Below are positions 35,906-43,487 of a DNA stretch of 64,000 nt, piece after piece; position 1 is the stretch's first letter, and each line of letters begins with the position of its first letter. The notes under the pieces were generated by a model. The model was given only the letters and a program-made list of their open reading frames with translations. It made no database searches and was not told where the DNA came from. The stretch comes from Oscillospiraceae bacterium (GTDB taxonomy: Bacteria; Bacillota; Clostridia; Oscillospirales; Oscillospiraceae), in the NCBI GenBank assembly GCA_902802045.1, contig CADCKQ010000002.1, positions 124,001-188,000 of the forward strand. The letters are read 5' to 3'. The translations under genes and the position numbers were made by a program.

Positions 35906-37162
35906 TTACATTGCAAATGGGTTAACGGCCATTTGTGCCAGAGAATACCAGGCAGTAGCGCTTATACTTTCTTCATTATTGAATTCCCAGATATCACCTG
36001 TTCCGCCTAAAAGAAAACCGGTAGAAAGCCCGTCACGGTTTGCAGCAGGCATTATTCCTTCTTCATCAGTTTGTGAATCAAGATAGGACAGAATCGATCC
36101 ATAACGTTCCTGATCACCGGTCCCGGCATAACACAGAGCCATTTGAGCCGTTCCTTCATTCCAGATACCATCACCGTCTCCGGCGCTGAAATCATAACCG
36201 TCATCTACAGAAATCCGCTTTTCAATAAATTCCAGTATCTTATCTTTATCTGCCAGATCATTACCGAAGGCCAGAATGGCAAGGGAATTGGCATCGAGGG
36301 GAACAACACCTTCGCTTCTGGTTTTTCCGTCATCGGTTGTTCCGGTGTAAAAGCAATGAAGCTTGCTGTCGTACATGGAGAATACAAACTGTTTCGCATA
36401 TTCCGATGCTTCAATATATTCATTTGCTTTAACCTGATCTGTTTCTTCTATTACAGACGCAAGCAGGCGATAAGCACAGGCGATGTCTATATTATGTTCG
36501 GTGGATTTATAAGTGGCAAGAACCTGGTTTTCATCCCAACCCTCATAACCGCCGGAAAATCCGCCGTTATCAGCACGTAAAGTCAATAAAAAGTCAGCTG
36601 CACGTTTCGCACCGTTGATATAGATCTCTTTATTATCCTCAGGTGCTATCTCTGATGCTTTGCATAAAGCGAGAATTACCCAAGCCATATTACCTGAAGA
36701 TGTTGAAACGGTATAGTAATCCTCCTGCCAGCGACCGTCCTGCCAAAAGCCGGGCAATCGGACTGTTACTTTTTTCCCTACGATCGAACGGCCCGAATCA
36801 CTCTTGGGGTCACCGCTGACATATGCATTACGCAGCCGTCCATCCTGAAACATGCGATCGTGATCCTGTGCAAAAAGGATAGCGTCAGCAATTGTAAGAG
36901 CATGCCAATCAGCACCGGCATTAGCCAAAGCAATTAATGCAACTGCGTTATCATAGGTGTATGCGTGTTCAGCGGCATTTGGATTGCTGTCGCTTTTGCC
37001 CGCTATAAATCCTCCGGACTGTTCTACGCAATAAGCAAGAGTTCCCGCACCTTTGGATATCTTTGAAATCTCATCATATCCATGAGACTCGGTTTTTGAA
37101 GCACAACCGGTAAATAATGCAATTATAAGGATTATGCAGATCAATCCAGTTATCCTTTTCAT
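35906..37162 (-). CDS. Lipoprotein with predicted alpha/alpha-toroid domain
   Basis: 418 residues. A signal peptide ends in a lipobox (FTGC). The body repeats paired helices such as NAVALIALANAGADWHAL, NMAWVILALCKASEI, FLLTLRADNGGFSGG and GTAQMALCYAGTGDQERYG. This spacing and the GGFSGG-type turns resemble (alpha/alpha)6 barrels of glycoside hydrolases and related enzymes. Placed directly before a GT2 synthase, it may trim or bind the polymer outside the cell; that is inference. CTGGAGG precedes the ATG. The upstream 117 bases are very AT-rich, with -10-like boxes but no clear -35. Confidence 0.75.
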   Translation of the reverse strand: MKRITGLICIILIIALFTGCASKTESHGYDEISKISKGAGTLAYCVEQSGGFIAGKSDSNPNAAEHAYTYDNAVALIALANAGADWHALTIADAILFAQDHDRMFQDGRLRNAYVSGDPKSDSGRSIVGKKVTVRLPGFWQDGRWQEDYYTVSTSSGNMAWVILALCKASEIAPEDNKEIYINGAKRAADFLLTLRADNGGFSGGYEGWDENQVLATYKSTEHNIDIACAYRLLASVIEETDQVKANEYIEASEYAKQFVFSMYDSKLHCFYTGTTDDGKTRSEGVVPLDANSLAILAFGNDLADKDKILEFIEKRISVDDGYDFSAGDGDGIWNEGTAQMALCYAGTGDQERYGSILSYLDSQTDEEGIMPAANRDGLSTGFLLGGTGDIWEFNNEESISATAWYSLAQMAVNPFAM

Positions 37163-37279
37163 TATGCTAACCTCCAGATGCTGATTTATAATAGTAAAAA
37201 GCGAATAATACTAAACAAAGAAAAACAAAAGTAATTAAATATAAATAATCATTATCTGATTACAGAGAATTACTCAGAG

Positions 37280-38059
37280 TCAGTTATTCTTCTTGATTTT
37301 GTCCGCGAGAGAAAAACCGGATGTGACCAGGGCCATATAGACACCAAGAATAACAATTGAAGGGAGAAGATACAAGAAGGGATAGGGGAGTATCTTATAA
37401 AACATTTCAAGAAGGAAGTTACCCTCAGTCTCGACCGAGAAGAAGTAATTTGCTTTAGGATGAAGTCCGGTGAATCGCAAAAGCATATTGAATCCGAATA
37501 CGATCAGGGCAATCACAAGCAGAGCGAGCGCGGTAAGAGGAAGATCTCTGAATTTCGGGCGATACAGACCGAATGTGACAATTGCAAGAGCTTCGATTAT
37601 TATGAAAAAATGTGTCCCGTAATATCCGAGCATTCTGGGAAGAAGCAGGGAATAACCGTCAAAACCGTTGCCGGGCATGATAAGAGCCATCAGAGCTCCA
37701 AGAGGTCCGACAAAAAAGCAGAAACTGAGAAGGGGACGTTTCTTGGTCAGTACAGCTATAGGGATCATGATCATATTTATATTGCAAAGCTGAAGAGGAA
37801 GCTCTCCCCACCAGTTGAATCCGCCCATCTCACTTGTAATGACATTAAAATCGCTGTCAAGTGAAAGAAATATTTTATAGACGATAAAACCGATCAGAGT
37901 CAGTATGCAGGCACTGACGATTACTGTCCGTTTTGTGCGATCGGTCCTGTTTTTCATAAGACGGGTCGCCAGCACAAGAAGAAGTATGAAAAAGATGCTG
38001 ACAATGATAAACAGATGATTAAACGGACTCATGATCCAAAATAATGAATGATCATTCAT
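37280..38059 (-). CDS. YwaF/TMEM164-like integral membrane protein
   Basis: 259 residues with seven or so membrane helices. The conserved stretch WWGELPLQLCNINMIMIP in the third helix region and MLGYYGTHFFII later match the YwaF (TIGR02206) family of multi-pass proteins. The function in bacteria is unknown. AGGAGA precedes the ATG. It lies 14 bases downstream of the small metallopeptidase gene in the same unit. Confidence 0.8.
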   Translation of the reverse strand: MNDHSLFWIMSPFNHLFIIVSIFFILLLVLATRLMKNRTDRTKRTVIVSACILTLIGFIVYKIFLSLDSDFNVITSEMGGFNWWGELPLQLCNINMIMIPIAVLTKKRPLLSFCFFVGPLGALMALIMPGNGFDGYSLLLPRMLGYYGTHFFIIIEALAIVTFGLYRPKFRDLPLTALALLVIALIVFGFNMLLRFTGLHPKANYFFSVETEGNFLLEMFYKILPYPFLYLLPSIVILGVYMALVTSGFSLADKIKKNN

Positions 38060-38073
38060 TGAAATGTCTCCTG

Positions 38074-38466
38074 TTAATGTGCGGTGTCTGCAGAGTGACG
38101 ACTGAGATATTCCGCTTTTTTTCTGTCATCCTCAGCCTTAAGCGAATCCGAATTGAATATACCTCCAAGGGATTCCAAATGGTGCCGGAACTCATGCCTT
38201 AATACGCTCCGGAGAATACTCCTGGCTTCATCGCTGTCTGCATTGGGATATACTCTGTCAAAAGAGCCCTTGTACATTACGATCTGCCTTATGCCCGAAT
38301 ACACCAGATATTGCCCCATGGCGTAAAGATCATCCGCTTTGGCATAATCCGGGACCATCACGGAATCCGACACGATAACGCCCCCGTTAAGCTTCCGGAA
38401 AAAGTCCTGAGGCAGCTCATCCATAAGTTCGGCAATTATCCTGTTGTATTCGTCGGTCGTCATCAT
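38074..38466 (-). CDS. Small zincin-like metallopeptidase-fold protein
   Basis: 130 residues. The motif LRHEFRHHLESLGG holds an HExxHH zinc signature, placing it in the minimal-gluzincin-like group (PF06262-related). The N-terminus is ELMDELPQDFFRKLNGG, as in that family, in which an FxxLNGGI-type segment is common. No Shine-Dalgarno site is visible before the tandem ATGATG; the preceding 60 bases are AT-rich. Function unknown. Confidence 0.7.
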   Translation of the reverse strand: MMTTDEYNRIIAELMDELPQDFFRKLNGGVIVSDSVMVPDYAKADDLYAMGQYLVYSGIRQIVMYKGSFDRVYPNADSDEARSILRSVLRHEFRHHLESLGGIFNSDSLKAEDDRKKAEYLSRHSADTAH

Positions 38467-38535
38467 TATCTGATTATTCGGATACGGATCTAACGAATAA
38501 TATTATCGGCAATAATATCCGGGTCTGCCGGGAGG

Positions 38536-39357
38536 TCAGGCTTTTGGAAGTACAGCTTTGTATTCGCTCACATCCAGAACCGTTTCACCGTCGATCTGTG
38601 CGGCGCAGGGGCGGGAGAAACGCACTTCTATCTCATTTCCGGTAAAGACCTGAACGATATCTTTCTTCTTTACGTGCTCCCCTTTGAAGATGGAAGGGAA
38701 GGAGATCAGTGCTTTCAGCTTGGAACGGCAATGATATACCACAACGGTAAGGATGTCTGAGGAGCGGACCTGGGATGGAGCCATTTCCATTCCTCCGCCG
38801 TAGTATCTCCCTTTCATGGTCGGCGCGATCCATACATTGTCGAATTCGTGTTTAACACCGTCGACAGTGATCTCTGCATGGCAGGGCTTGAAATGGAAAA
38901 GCAGACCCTTAATGGCGATACCCGTATAATTGATCTTCTTTTGAGGCTCTTTTTCCTTGATCTGATCTGCGACCTCGCAGCAGTAACCGTCTATTCCGAA
39001 TCCCATATTGTTGATAAAACGCTTTTCCATACCTTTGACATAAACAGTCGGAAGATTGGAAAGATACGGATTGATAAGGACTTCCTCACCGGGCTGTTTT
39101 TCGATATCTTTGAAAAAATCATTTCCGGTGCCGCTGCTTATGAGATAAATATTGTTTTTAATCTCTTTGGGGTCGACAGCATTTATGAAATAGTTAAGTG
39201 TACCGTCTCCGCCTATCAGAACCACTTCATCCTCAGGTGCAAGGCCGTTAAGATATTCAGAGTAATCGAGACCAACGGCGTCTACAAGCTCTGTCTCAGG
39301 AGCAATATCAGGCCTGATACCGTTGTTTGCCAGAGAGTTGTAAAGATAGTATTTCAT
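38536..39357 (-). CDS. Diacylglycerol kinase catalytic-domain lipid kinase
   Basis: 273 residues. LIGGDGTLNYFINA is the nucleotide-binding GGDGT motif, SSGTGNDFF follows, and FGIDGYCCEVA lies further on, all characteristic of the DagK/YegS lipid-kinase family. It likely phosphorylates diacylglycerol or a related lipid at the membrane, although sphingosine-like substrates cannot be excluded. An AAGGAGGAAGG site precedes the start. It lies 18 bases after the YhhN-like gene, which suggests a shared role in lipid metabolism. Confidence 0.88.
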   Translation of the reverse strand: MKYYLYNSLANNGIRPDIAPETELVDAVGLDYSEYLNGLAPEDEVVLIGGDGTLNYFINAVDPKEIKNNIYLISSGTGNDFFKDIEKQPGEEVLINPYLSNLPTVYVKGMEKRFINNMGFGIDGYCCEVADQIKEKEPQKKINYTGIAIKGLLFHFKPCHAEITVDGVKHEFDNVWIAPTMKGRYYGGGMEMAPSQVRSSDILTVVVYHCRSKLKALISFPSIFKGEHVKKKDIVQVFTGNEIEVRFSRPCAAQIDGETVLDVSEYKAVLPKA

Positions 39358-39375
39358 TTTTCCTTCCTCCTTGAT

Positions 39376-40020
39376 TTATAACAATCCCATTATTATCAGG
39401 AATTCTCCGATACTGTAAGTAAGCATTACAAGAAAATGGGTTTTGAGCGCGCTGTTTTTATGAAACCGTACAAAGAACAGGGATGAATCCGAGACGAAAA
39501 ACAAAGCTGCGCCTATTGCTGTTACAATGCCGGGTAGGCTTGAGAGACTGATACTGCGGAAAATCGCAAAGCAGTTCATCGCGCCGTTTATCAGCAGATA
39601 CAGTAACATCGGATAAAAGAGAGGCTTTGGAAGATACGGTTTTAGTTTTGAAAAAATAAAGGTAACGACCGCTGTAAAGAAAATGGCCAGTAGAATGATC
39701 GCAAAAACAGGAATAGCAGCAAAATCAATATCTTTTAGATAACCGAGTATAAAAAAGAAATGGCCGATCATAAAAGATATTCCGCCGGCTGTAAACCACT
39801 TGATGCCTTTGGGGATAAGAAGAACATCTCCGATCCAGCTCAATATAAGCGCTATAACTATTGCTGCGGAGACCTGACGCGCAGTCAGAATATAAAAACC
39901 GAGAAGGGACAGAATGATAAATGGTTTTGAGATATTGCGCATTTTGGTTTCTTTACGCAGCGAAGCATAGAGATGAAAAGCGGTCGAAACAATAAAAATG
40001 GCTAAGAATATATATTTCAT
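39376..40020 (-). CDS. YhhN-family (lysoplasmalogenase-like) membrane protein
   Basis: 214 residues with about eight membrane segments. SWIGDVLLIPKG and FFVSDSSLFF carry the paired Asp residues conserved in the YhhN/TMEM86 family, whose animal members hydrolyse the vinyl-ether bond of lysoplasmalogens. Anaerobic Clostridia make plasmalogens, so that activity would suit the organism, but it is inference. CGGAGG precedes the ATG, and the gene opens the YhhN-DAGK unit. Confidence 0.82.
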   Translation of the reverse strand: MKYIFLAIFIVSTAFHLYASLRKETKMRNISKPFIILSLLGFYILTARQVSAAIVIALILSWIGDVLLIPKGIKWFTAGGISFMIGHFFFILGYLKDIDFAAIPVFAIILLAIFFTAVVTFIFSKLKPYLPKPLFYPMLLYLLINGAMNCFAIFRSISLSSLPGIVTAIGAALFFVSDSSLFFVRFHKNSALKTHFLVMLTYSIGEFLIIMGLL

Positions 40021-40057
40021 CGGTGTGCCTCCGGGAATCTGATCCTGATTCTTTAAC

Positions 40058-40086
40058 AGTTTAGCATATTAATTGAAGTAAAACAA
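40058..40086 (-). promoter_or_regulatory. Promoter of the YhhN-DAGK unit
   Basis: On the minus strand TTGTTT (40081-40086), a 17-base spacer and TAAACT (40058-40063) with a TGC extension. Confidence 0.65.
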
Positions 40087-40119
40087 GAGTGTGCAACAGC
40101 TAACAGAACACAGGCAGTA

Positions 40120-40668
40120 TCAGGAAATGAAGTTACGGACCTGCTCTGTTACTTCTTTTAAAATATCTATATTTCTCAGGACATCTCCGGTCTCCAGCGA
40201 ATGATCGGCTCCGTCTATGACTGTCAGCGGAATATCCGATTCTTCGCAGAGTTTTGGGATCATTTCAGTGTCGACCCATAGATCTGCAGTACCAGAGAAA
40301 GCAATTGAATTGTTTAGAGGATATTCAAATGTCTGTTCAAGCGGGGTAAACAGAATATGCCTGACATCAAGATCATGCTCAAAAGCATATCGCACAGCCA
40401 TTGCCGTACCGAGGCTTTTTGAAATGAACAGGATATCTTCGTATTCCTCAAGGCTCAGATCCCGCAGGGCTTTTTCAGTCTGCTTCATCAATTCTTCGGC
40501 TGCCTTGCGCATTTTTTCCGGATCGCCCTTAAGCCCTGATTTTTTATACGAATATGTAATCGGAAAGATATCATAACCGGCATTTTGTGCCAAACGGCGG
40601 CTGTAGTATAAAAGAGGTTTGTCGCAGTGATAACCGATCCCCGGGAACAGAACAGCAATTTTCTTCAT
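40120..40668 (-). CDS. Small alpha/beta-hydrolase
   Basis: 182 residues from the ATG at 40668 with AAGGA just upstream; the open frame extends to 40917 but only as a shadow of the upstream gene. FPGIGYHCDKPLLYYSRRLA is an oxyanion-type start. The nucleophile region FISKSLGTAMAV has Ser in a SxSxG context, and DGADHSLETGD near the end supplies Asp and His. Substrate unknown. It lies 10 bases after the metallo-beta-lactamase gene. Confidence 0.78.
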   Translation of the reverse strand: MKKIAVLFPGIGYHCDKPLLYYSRRLAQNAGYDIFPITYSYKKSGLKGDPEKMRKAAEELMKQTEKALRDLSLEEYEDILFISKSLGTAMAVRYAFEHDLDVRHILFTPLEQTFEYPLNNSIAFSGTADLWVDTEMIPKLCEESDIPLTVIDGADHSLETGDVLRNIDILKEVTEQVRNFIS

Positions 40669-40678
40669 CTCGGCTTCC

Positions 40679-41479
40679 TTATTCTTCATTAAGCATTTCC
40701 AGACTGATCTGTTTATAGAGATCATCCTCATTGATAAGATATTGTTTAACGGTTTCAGGCGGCAGAACATCGGTTTTGGCATCAAATCCGAATAGTGCCT
40801 CCTCGGCAGACGCTCTTGCCAGCTCCGGGGTATTGTTCTGTCTGCTGAGATGCGCAAGAAGAAAAAATCTGGTTCCTGTTTCTGCCAGAGAGATAAGGGC
40901 TTCAGAACATGCATCATTTGAAAGATGACCCATATCTGAAGCTATTCTTTTCTTGAGATAAAAAGGATAGGGGCCTTTTTCAAGCATCTCACAGTCATGA
41001 TTGGACTCTATTACCACACAGTCAGAACCTGCCATTATCTCTAAGGCTTTTCCGGGAATGAATCCCGTATCTGTCAGATATCCGAGCTTTTCCCGGCTGC
41101 TTTCAAGTACGAAGCCGAGACTTCCCCTGCAGTCGTGCATCGCAGAGACAGGCGTTACTCTTATTTTTTCACATATATCAAACGGTACATCAGGAATAAT
41201 ATCTGTTACACCGTTCAGCATAGTCTGTATATGAGTGTCGCGACTCATATAGATACCGCATGAGAGCTTATTCATCAGAGCAGGAAGCCCGGAAATATGG
41301 TCTGTATGCGCATGTGTAATAAGTACGGCATCTAGATCCGAGAGGGAAGTGCTGTATTCTTTAAGGGCACGTGATATTCTGCGGCAGGAGATTCCGGCGT
41401 CTATAAGGATATTTATTCCGTCCATCTGTACGAGCATGCTGTTTCCGCCCGAACCGCTGGCTATTGAAAGTAATCGCAT
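40679..41479 (-). CDS. Metallo-beta-lactamase-fold hydrolase (YycJ/WalJ-like)
   Basis: 266 residues. SIASGSGGNSMLV, LIDAGISCRRI and the metal motif ITHAHTDHISG, followed by a late GHLSND, match the YycJ (WalJ) group, thought to act as an exonuclease or phosphodiesterase. Here it is not next to a walKR operon. AGGA lies about 10 bases before the ATG. It is followed closely by a small hydrolase gene. Confidence 0.88.
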   Translation of the reverse strand: MRLLSIASGSGGNSMLVQMDGINILIDAGISCRRISRALKEYSTSLSDLDAVLITHAHTDHISGLPALMNKLSCGIYMSRDTHIQTMLNGVTDIIPDVPFDICEKIRVTPVSAMHDCRGSLGFVLESSREKLGYLTDTGFIPGKALEIMAGSDCVVIESNHDCEMLEKGPYPFYLKKRIASDMGHLSNDACSEALISLAETGTRFFLLAHLSRQNNTPELARASAEEALFGFDAKTDVLPPETVKQYLINEDDLYKQISLEMLNEE

Positions 41480-41533
41480 TATTTGGTATTTCCTGATTCA
41501 AAAAAAATGTATGAAGAATTTATATGATCCGGA

Positions 41534-41566
41534 TCTGAACGGAGGAGCTGATTCCAACCGTTCAGA
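41534..41566 (-). terminator. Hairpin after the Eis-like GNAT gene
   Basis: TCTGAACGG and CCGTTCAGA form a 9-bp stem 12 bases after the stop. The T-run comes only later (the T8 opposite 41502-41510), so it is a weak terminator. Confidence 0.5.
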
Positions 41567-41577
41567 CCCTTCTTCGT

Positions 41578-42204
41578 TTAGAAAATCTGTCCCGGAAGTT
41601 TCAGCTTCTCTTTAGCAGGAAATCTTTTGTCGAATTCTTCAACATCGGAATCTTTCACATAATAACCCTGCGGCGTTCGGTAGATCCCGGTGACGCTGTC
41701 AAGATATCCCGGAATCAGTTCCTTACACAGGAAGAAAGAATCATCCTCGCCCTCAGGCAGATCATGGTAACGGATACCGAAGTTTCGGGCATAATCAAAA
41801 CCGCTCTTTCCGTAAAACATGATATTGCCTTCAAAAAGAACGGCTCCAAATCCCAGATCTGCAGCTTTCTCAAGAGAGTAATCAAGGAGTGCCTTCCCGT
41901 ATCCCTTGCGTTTCAGTTCAGGTGTTATGCAGATCGGACCCATTGTAAGAACAGAGATCTCAGATCCGTCGTCAGCATCAATGACAGTCTTCATGAACAT
42001 ATTCTGCCCGATAAGACGGTCATTTATTTCCATGACAAAATCCAGCTTTTTCACGAAAGCGGGATCTTCTCTGAGCACATGGATCACATAATGCTCGCTG
42101 CAGCCGGGTCGATATACATTCCAGAACGCCTCTCTTACGAGATTTTCTACTTCGCTGTAATCCTCTTTTCTTTCCAAACGAATTCTATAGTCATTTTTAT
42201 TCAT
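41578..42204 (-). CDS. GNAT-family N-acetyltransferase
   Basis: 208 residues. The acetyl-CoA-binding motif A is LKRKGYGKALLDYSLEKA (about 95-115), preceded by GPICITPE and followed by LFEGNIMFYGKSGFDYAR. The C-terminal region is longer than in small GNATs, similar to YhbS/Eis-like enzymes. Substrate unknown. CAGGAGGAAAAACA precedes the ATG. It follows an S66 peptidase gene with a 189-base gap. Confidence 0.85.
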   Translation of the reverse strand: MNKNDYRIRLERKEDYSEVENLVREAFWNVYRPGCSEHYVIHVLREDPAFVKKLDFVMEINDRLIGQNMFMKTVIDADDGSEISVLTMGPICITPELKRKGYGKALLDYSLEKAADLGFGAVLFEGNIMFYGKSGFDYARNFGIRYHDLPEGEDDSFFLCKELIPGYLDSVTGIYRTPQGYYVKDSDVEEFDKRFPAKEKLKLPGQIF

Positions 42205-42247
42205 TGTTTTTCCTCCTGAAAATTGTTGACTTCAATTGCTTTTCGGC

Positions 42248-42279
42248 GGGAGGTTTGGATGATTGTAAGCAAACCTCCC
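42248..42279. repeat. Inverted repeat in the GNAT gene leader
   Basis: GGGAGGTTTG and CAAACCTCCC pair perfectly around a 12-base loop. It lies 44 bases ahead of the GNAT start on the minus strand, with no T-run, so it may be an operator or RNA leader structure. The remaining gap to 42393 is AT-rich with short hairpins only. Confidence 0.5.
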
Positions 42280-42393
42280 CGGTCAGCCTTCAATCTCCGT
42301 TGTGTTGTACTTTTTCAAACAGTACGCTCCTAAAAGATTATTTATAATCAAGCCTTTCGGCCTAATTAACGTTATAATAGATCTGACTTCTGA

Positions 42394-43422
42394 TCAGTTG
42401 CTAAACCGTATAACCTGTTTATTAACATCAACAAAAGCGTTAATGCCAAAAGGTATTATACATCTGGGAAGCGAATGCCCGACATTCAAATTGAAAACTA
42501 TCGGAAGATCAGGGCGGTCAATAACCTTAGTCAGAAGCAGGCGGTATTCCTGAGCATAGGTCTCATCCATAGGCTTTCCGATCAAAAGACCGGAAACGGC
42601 CTCAAATACTCCAGTTTGTTTGAGGTATTCAAGTGCCTTCCGGTATTTTTCGGGCGATGGTTTTTCTTCACTTGTTTCCAGAAGAAGAATGCGTCCTTTC
42701 CAGTCCTCCGGATCAGGAAACAGGTGATATTTTTTGCACAGAACCGGCATATCGGCATAACGGTCGCCGTTAAACATATCATATATGGAATCGATACATC
42801 CTCCCAGTATTTTACCGGAGAATACAGACGGACCCTGCAAAAGCTCGAAACCGGAATTCGGATGTGATATAAGCGGTTTGCCTGCCTGGTCAACAGCGAA
42901 GCTTTTCCTTTCCTCGTACCAGATACTGCTGGGCCTTATTTCCGATATGCTTTCAGTATATATCAGCTCCTCAAAATACTTGCGGGAATATGGGAGCATT
43001 TCCGAACTGAGTTCACAGATATCCGGCAGAAAAGCCTGCCCGTAAAAAGTTGTCAAACCGACTTTGTGAAGCATCAGATGGTTTATCGTAGTATCCGAAA
43101 AGCCGAGAAATACTTTATCGGTTACTGAATTCGCAAGCTCATCGTGATCGAACAGATAGGGCAGAAGGCGGTATGTATCATCTCCGCCGATCGCACAGAG
43201 GATCATATCGATCTCCGGGTCATGAAAAGCCAGAAGCAGATCTTCCGCACGTTTTTCCGGATGTGCTTTGACGTAGTCGAGTCCCATTAAGGCATGAGGC
43301 ATGAATTTTATATTCAGACCATACTCTTCCAACCTGCGGATACCTGTTTCGGTTTCAAAACGAATACGTGACTCACCAAGAATTCCGCTTGAAAGACTCA
43401 CGATTCCGACTGTTTTGATCAT
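42394..43422 (-). CDS. S66-family serine peptidase (LD-carboxypeptidase/MccF-like)
   Basis: 342 residues. MILCAIGGDDTYRLLPYL and FLGFSDTTINHLML hold the nucleophile Ser region of S66 peptidases. The N-terminal KTVGIVSLSSG and the late KPMDETY and NVGHSLPRCIIPFG complete the family pattern; the final His of the triad would be in GHS. Family members cut peptidoglycan LD-bonds or inactivate microcin C-like antibiotics; which applies is not decidable. GGGAGA precedes the ATG. Confidence 0.88.
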   Translation of the reverse strand: MIKTVGIVSLSSGILGESRIRFETETGIRRLEEYGLNIKFMPHALMGLDYVKAHPEKRAEDLLLAFHDPEIDMILCAIGGDDTYRLLPYLFDHDELANSVTDKVFLGFSDTTINHLMLHKVGLTTFYGQAFLPDICELSSEMLPYSRKYFEELIYTESISEIRPSSIWYEERKSFAVDQAGKPLISHPNSGFELLQGPSVFSGKILGGCIDSIYDMFNGDRYADMPVLCKKYHLFPDPEDWKGRILLLETSEEKPSPEKYRKALEYLKQTGVFEAVSGLLIGKPMDETYAQEYRLLLTKVIDRPDLPIVFNLNVGHSLPRCIIPFGINAFVDVNKQVIRFSN

Positions 43423-43487
43423 TATTGTCTCCCGATGTAAAAGTAATCAGAGAATGGCAGATCTGCCTGTATCGGATGTATCCCGGT

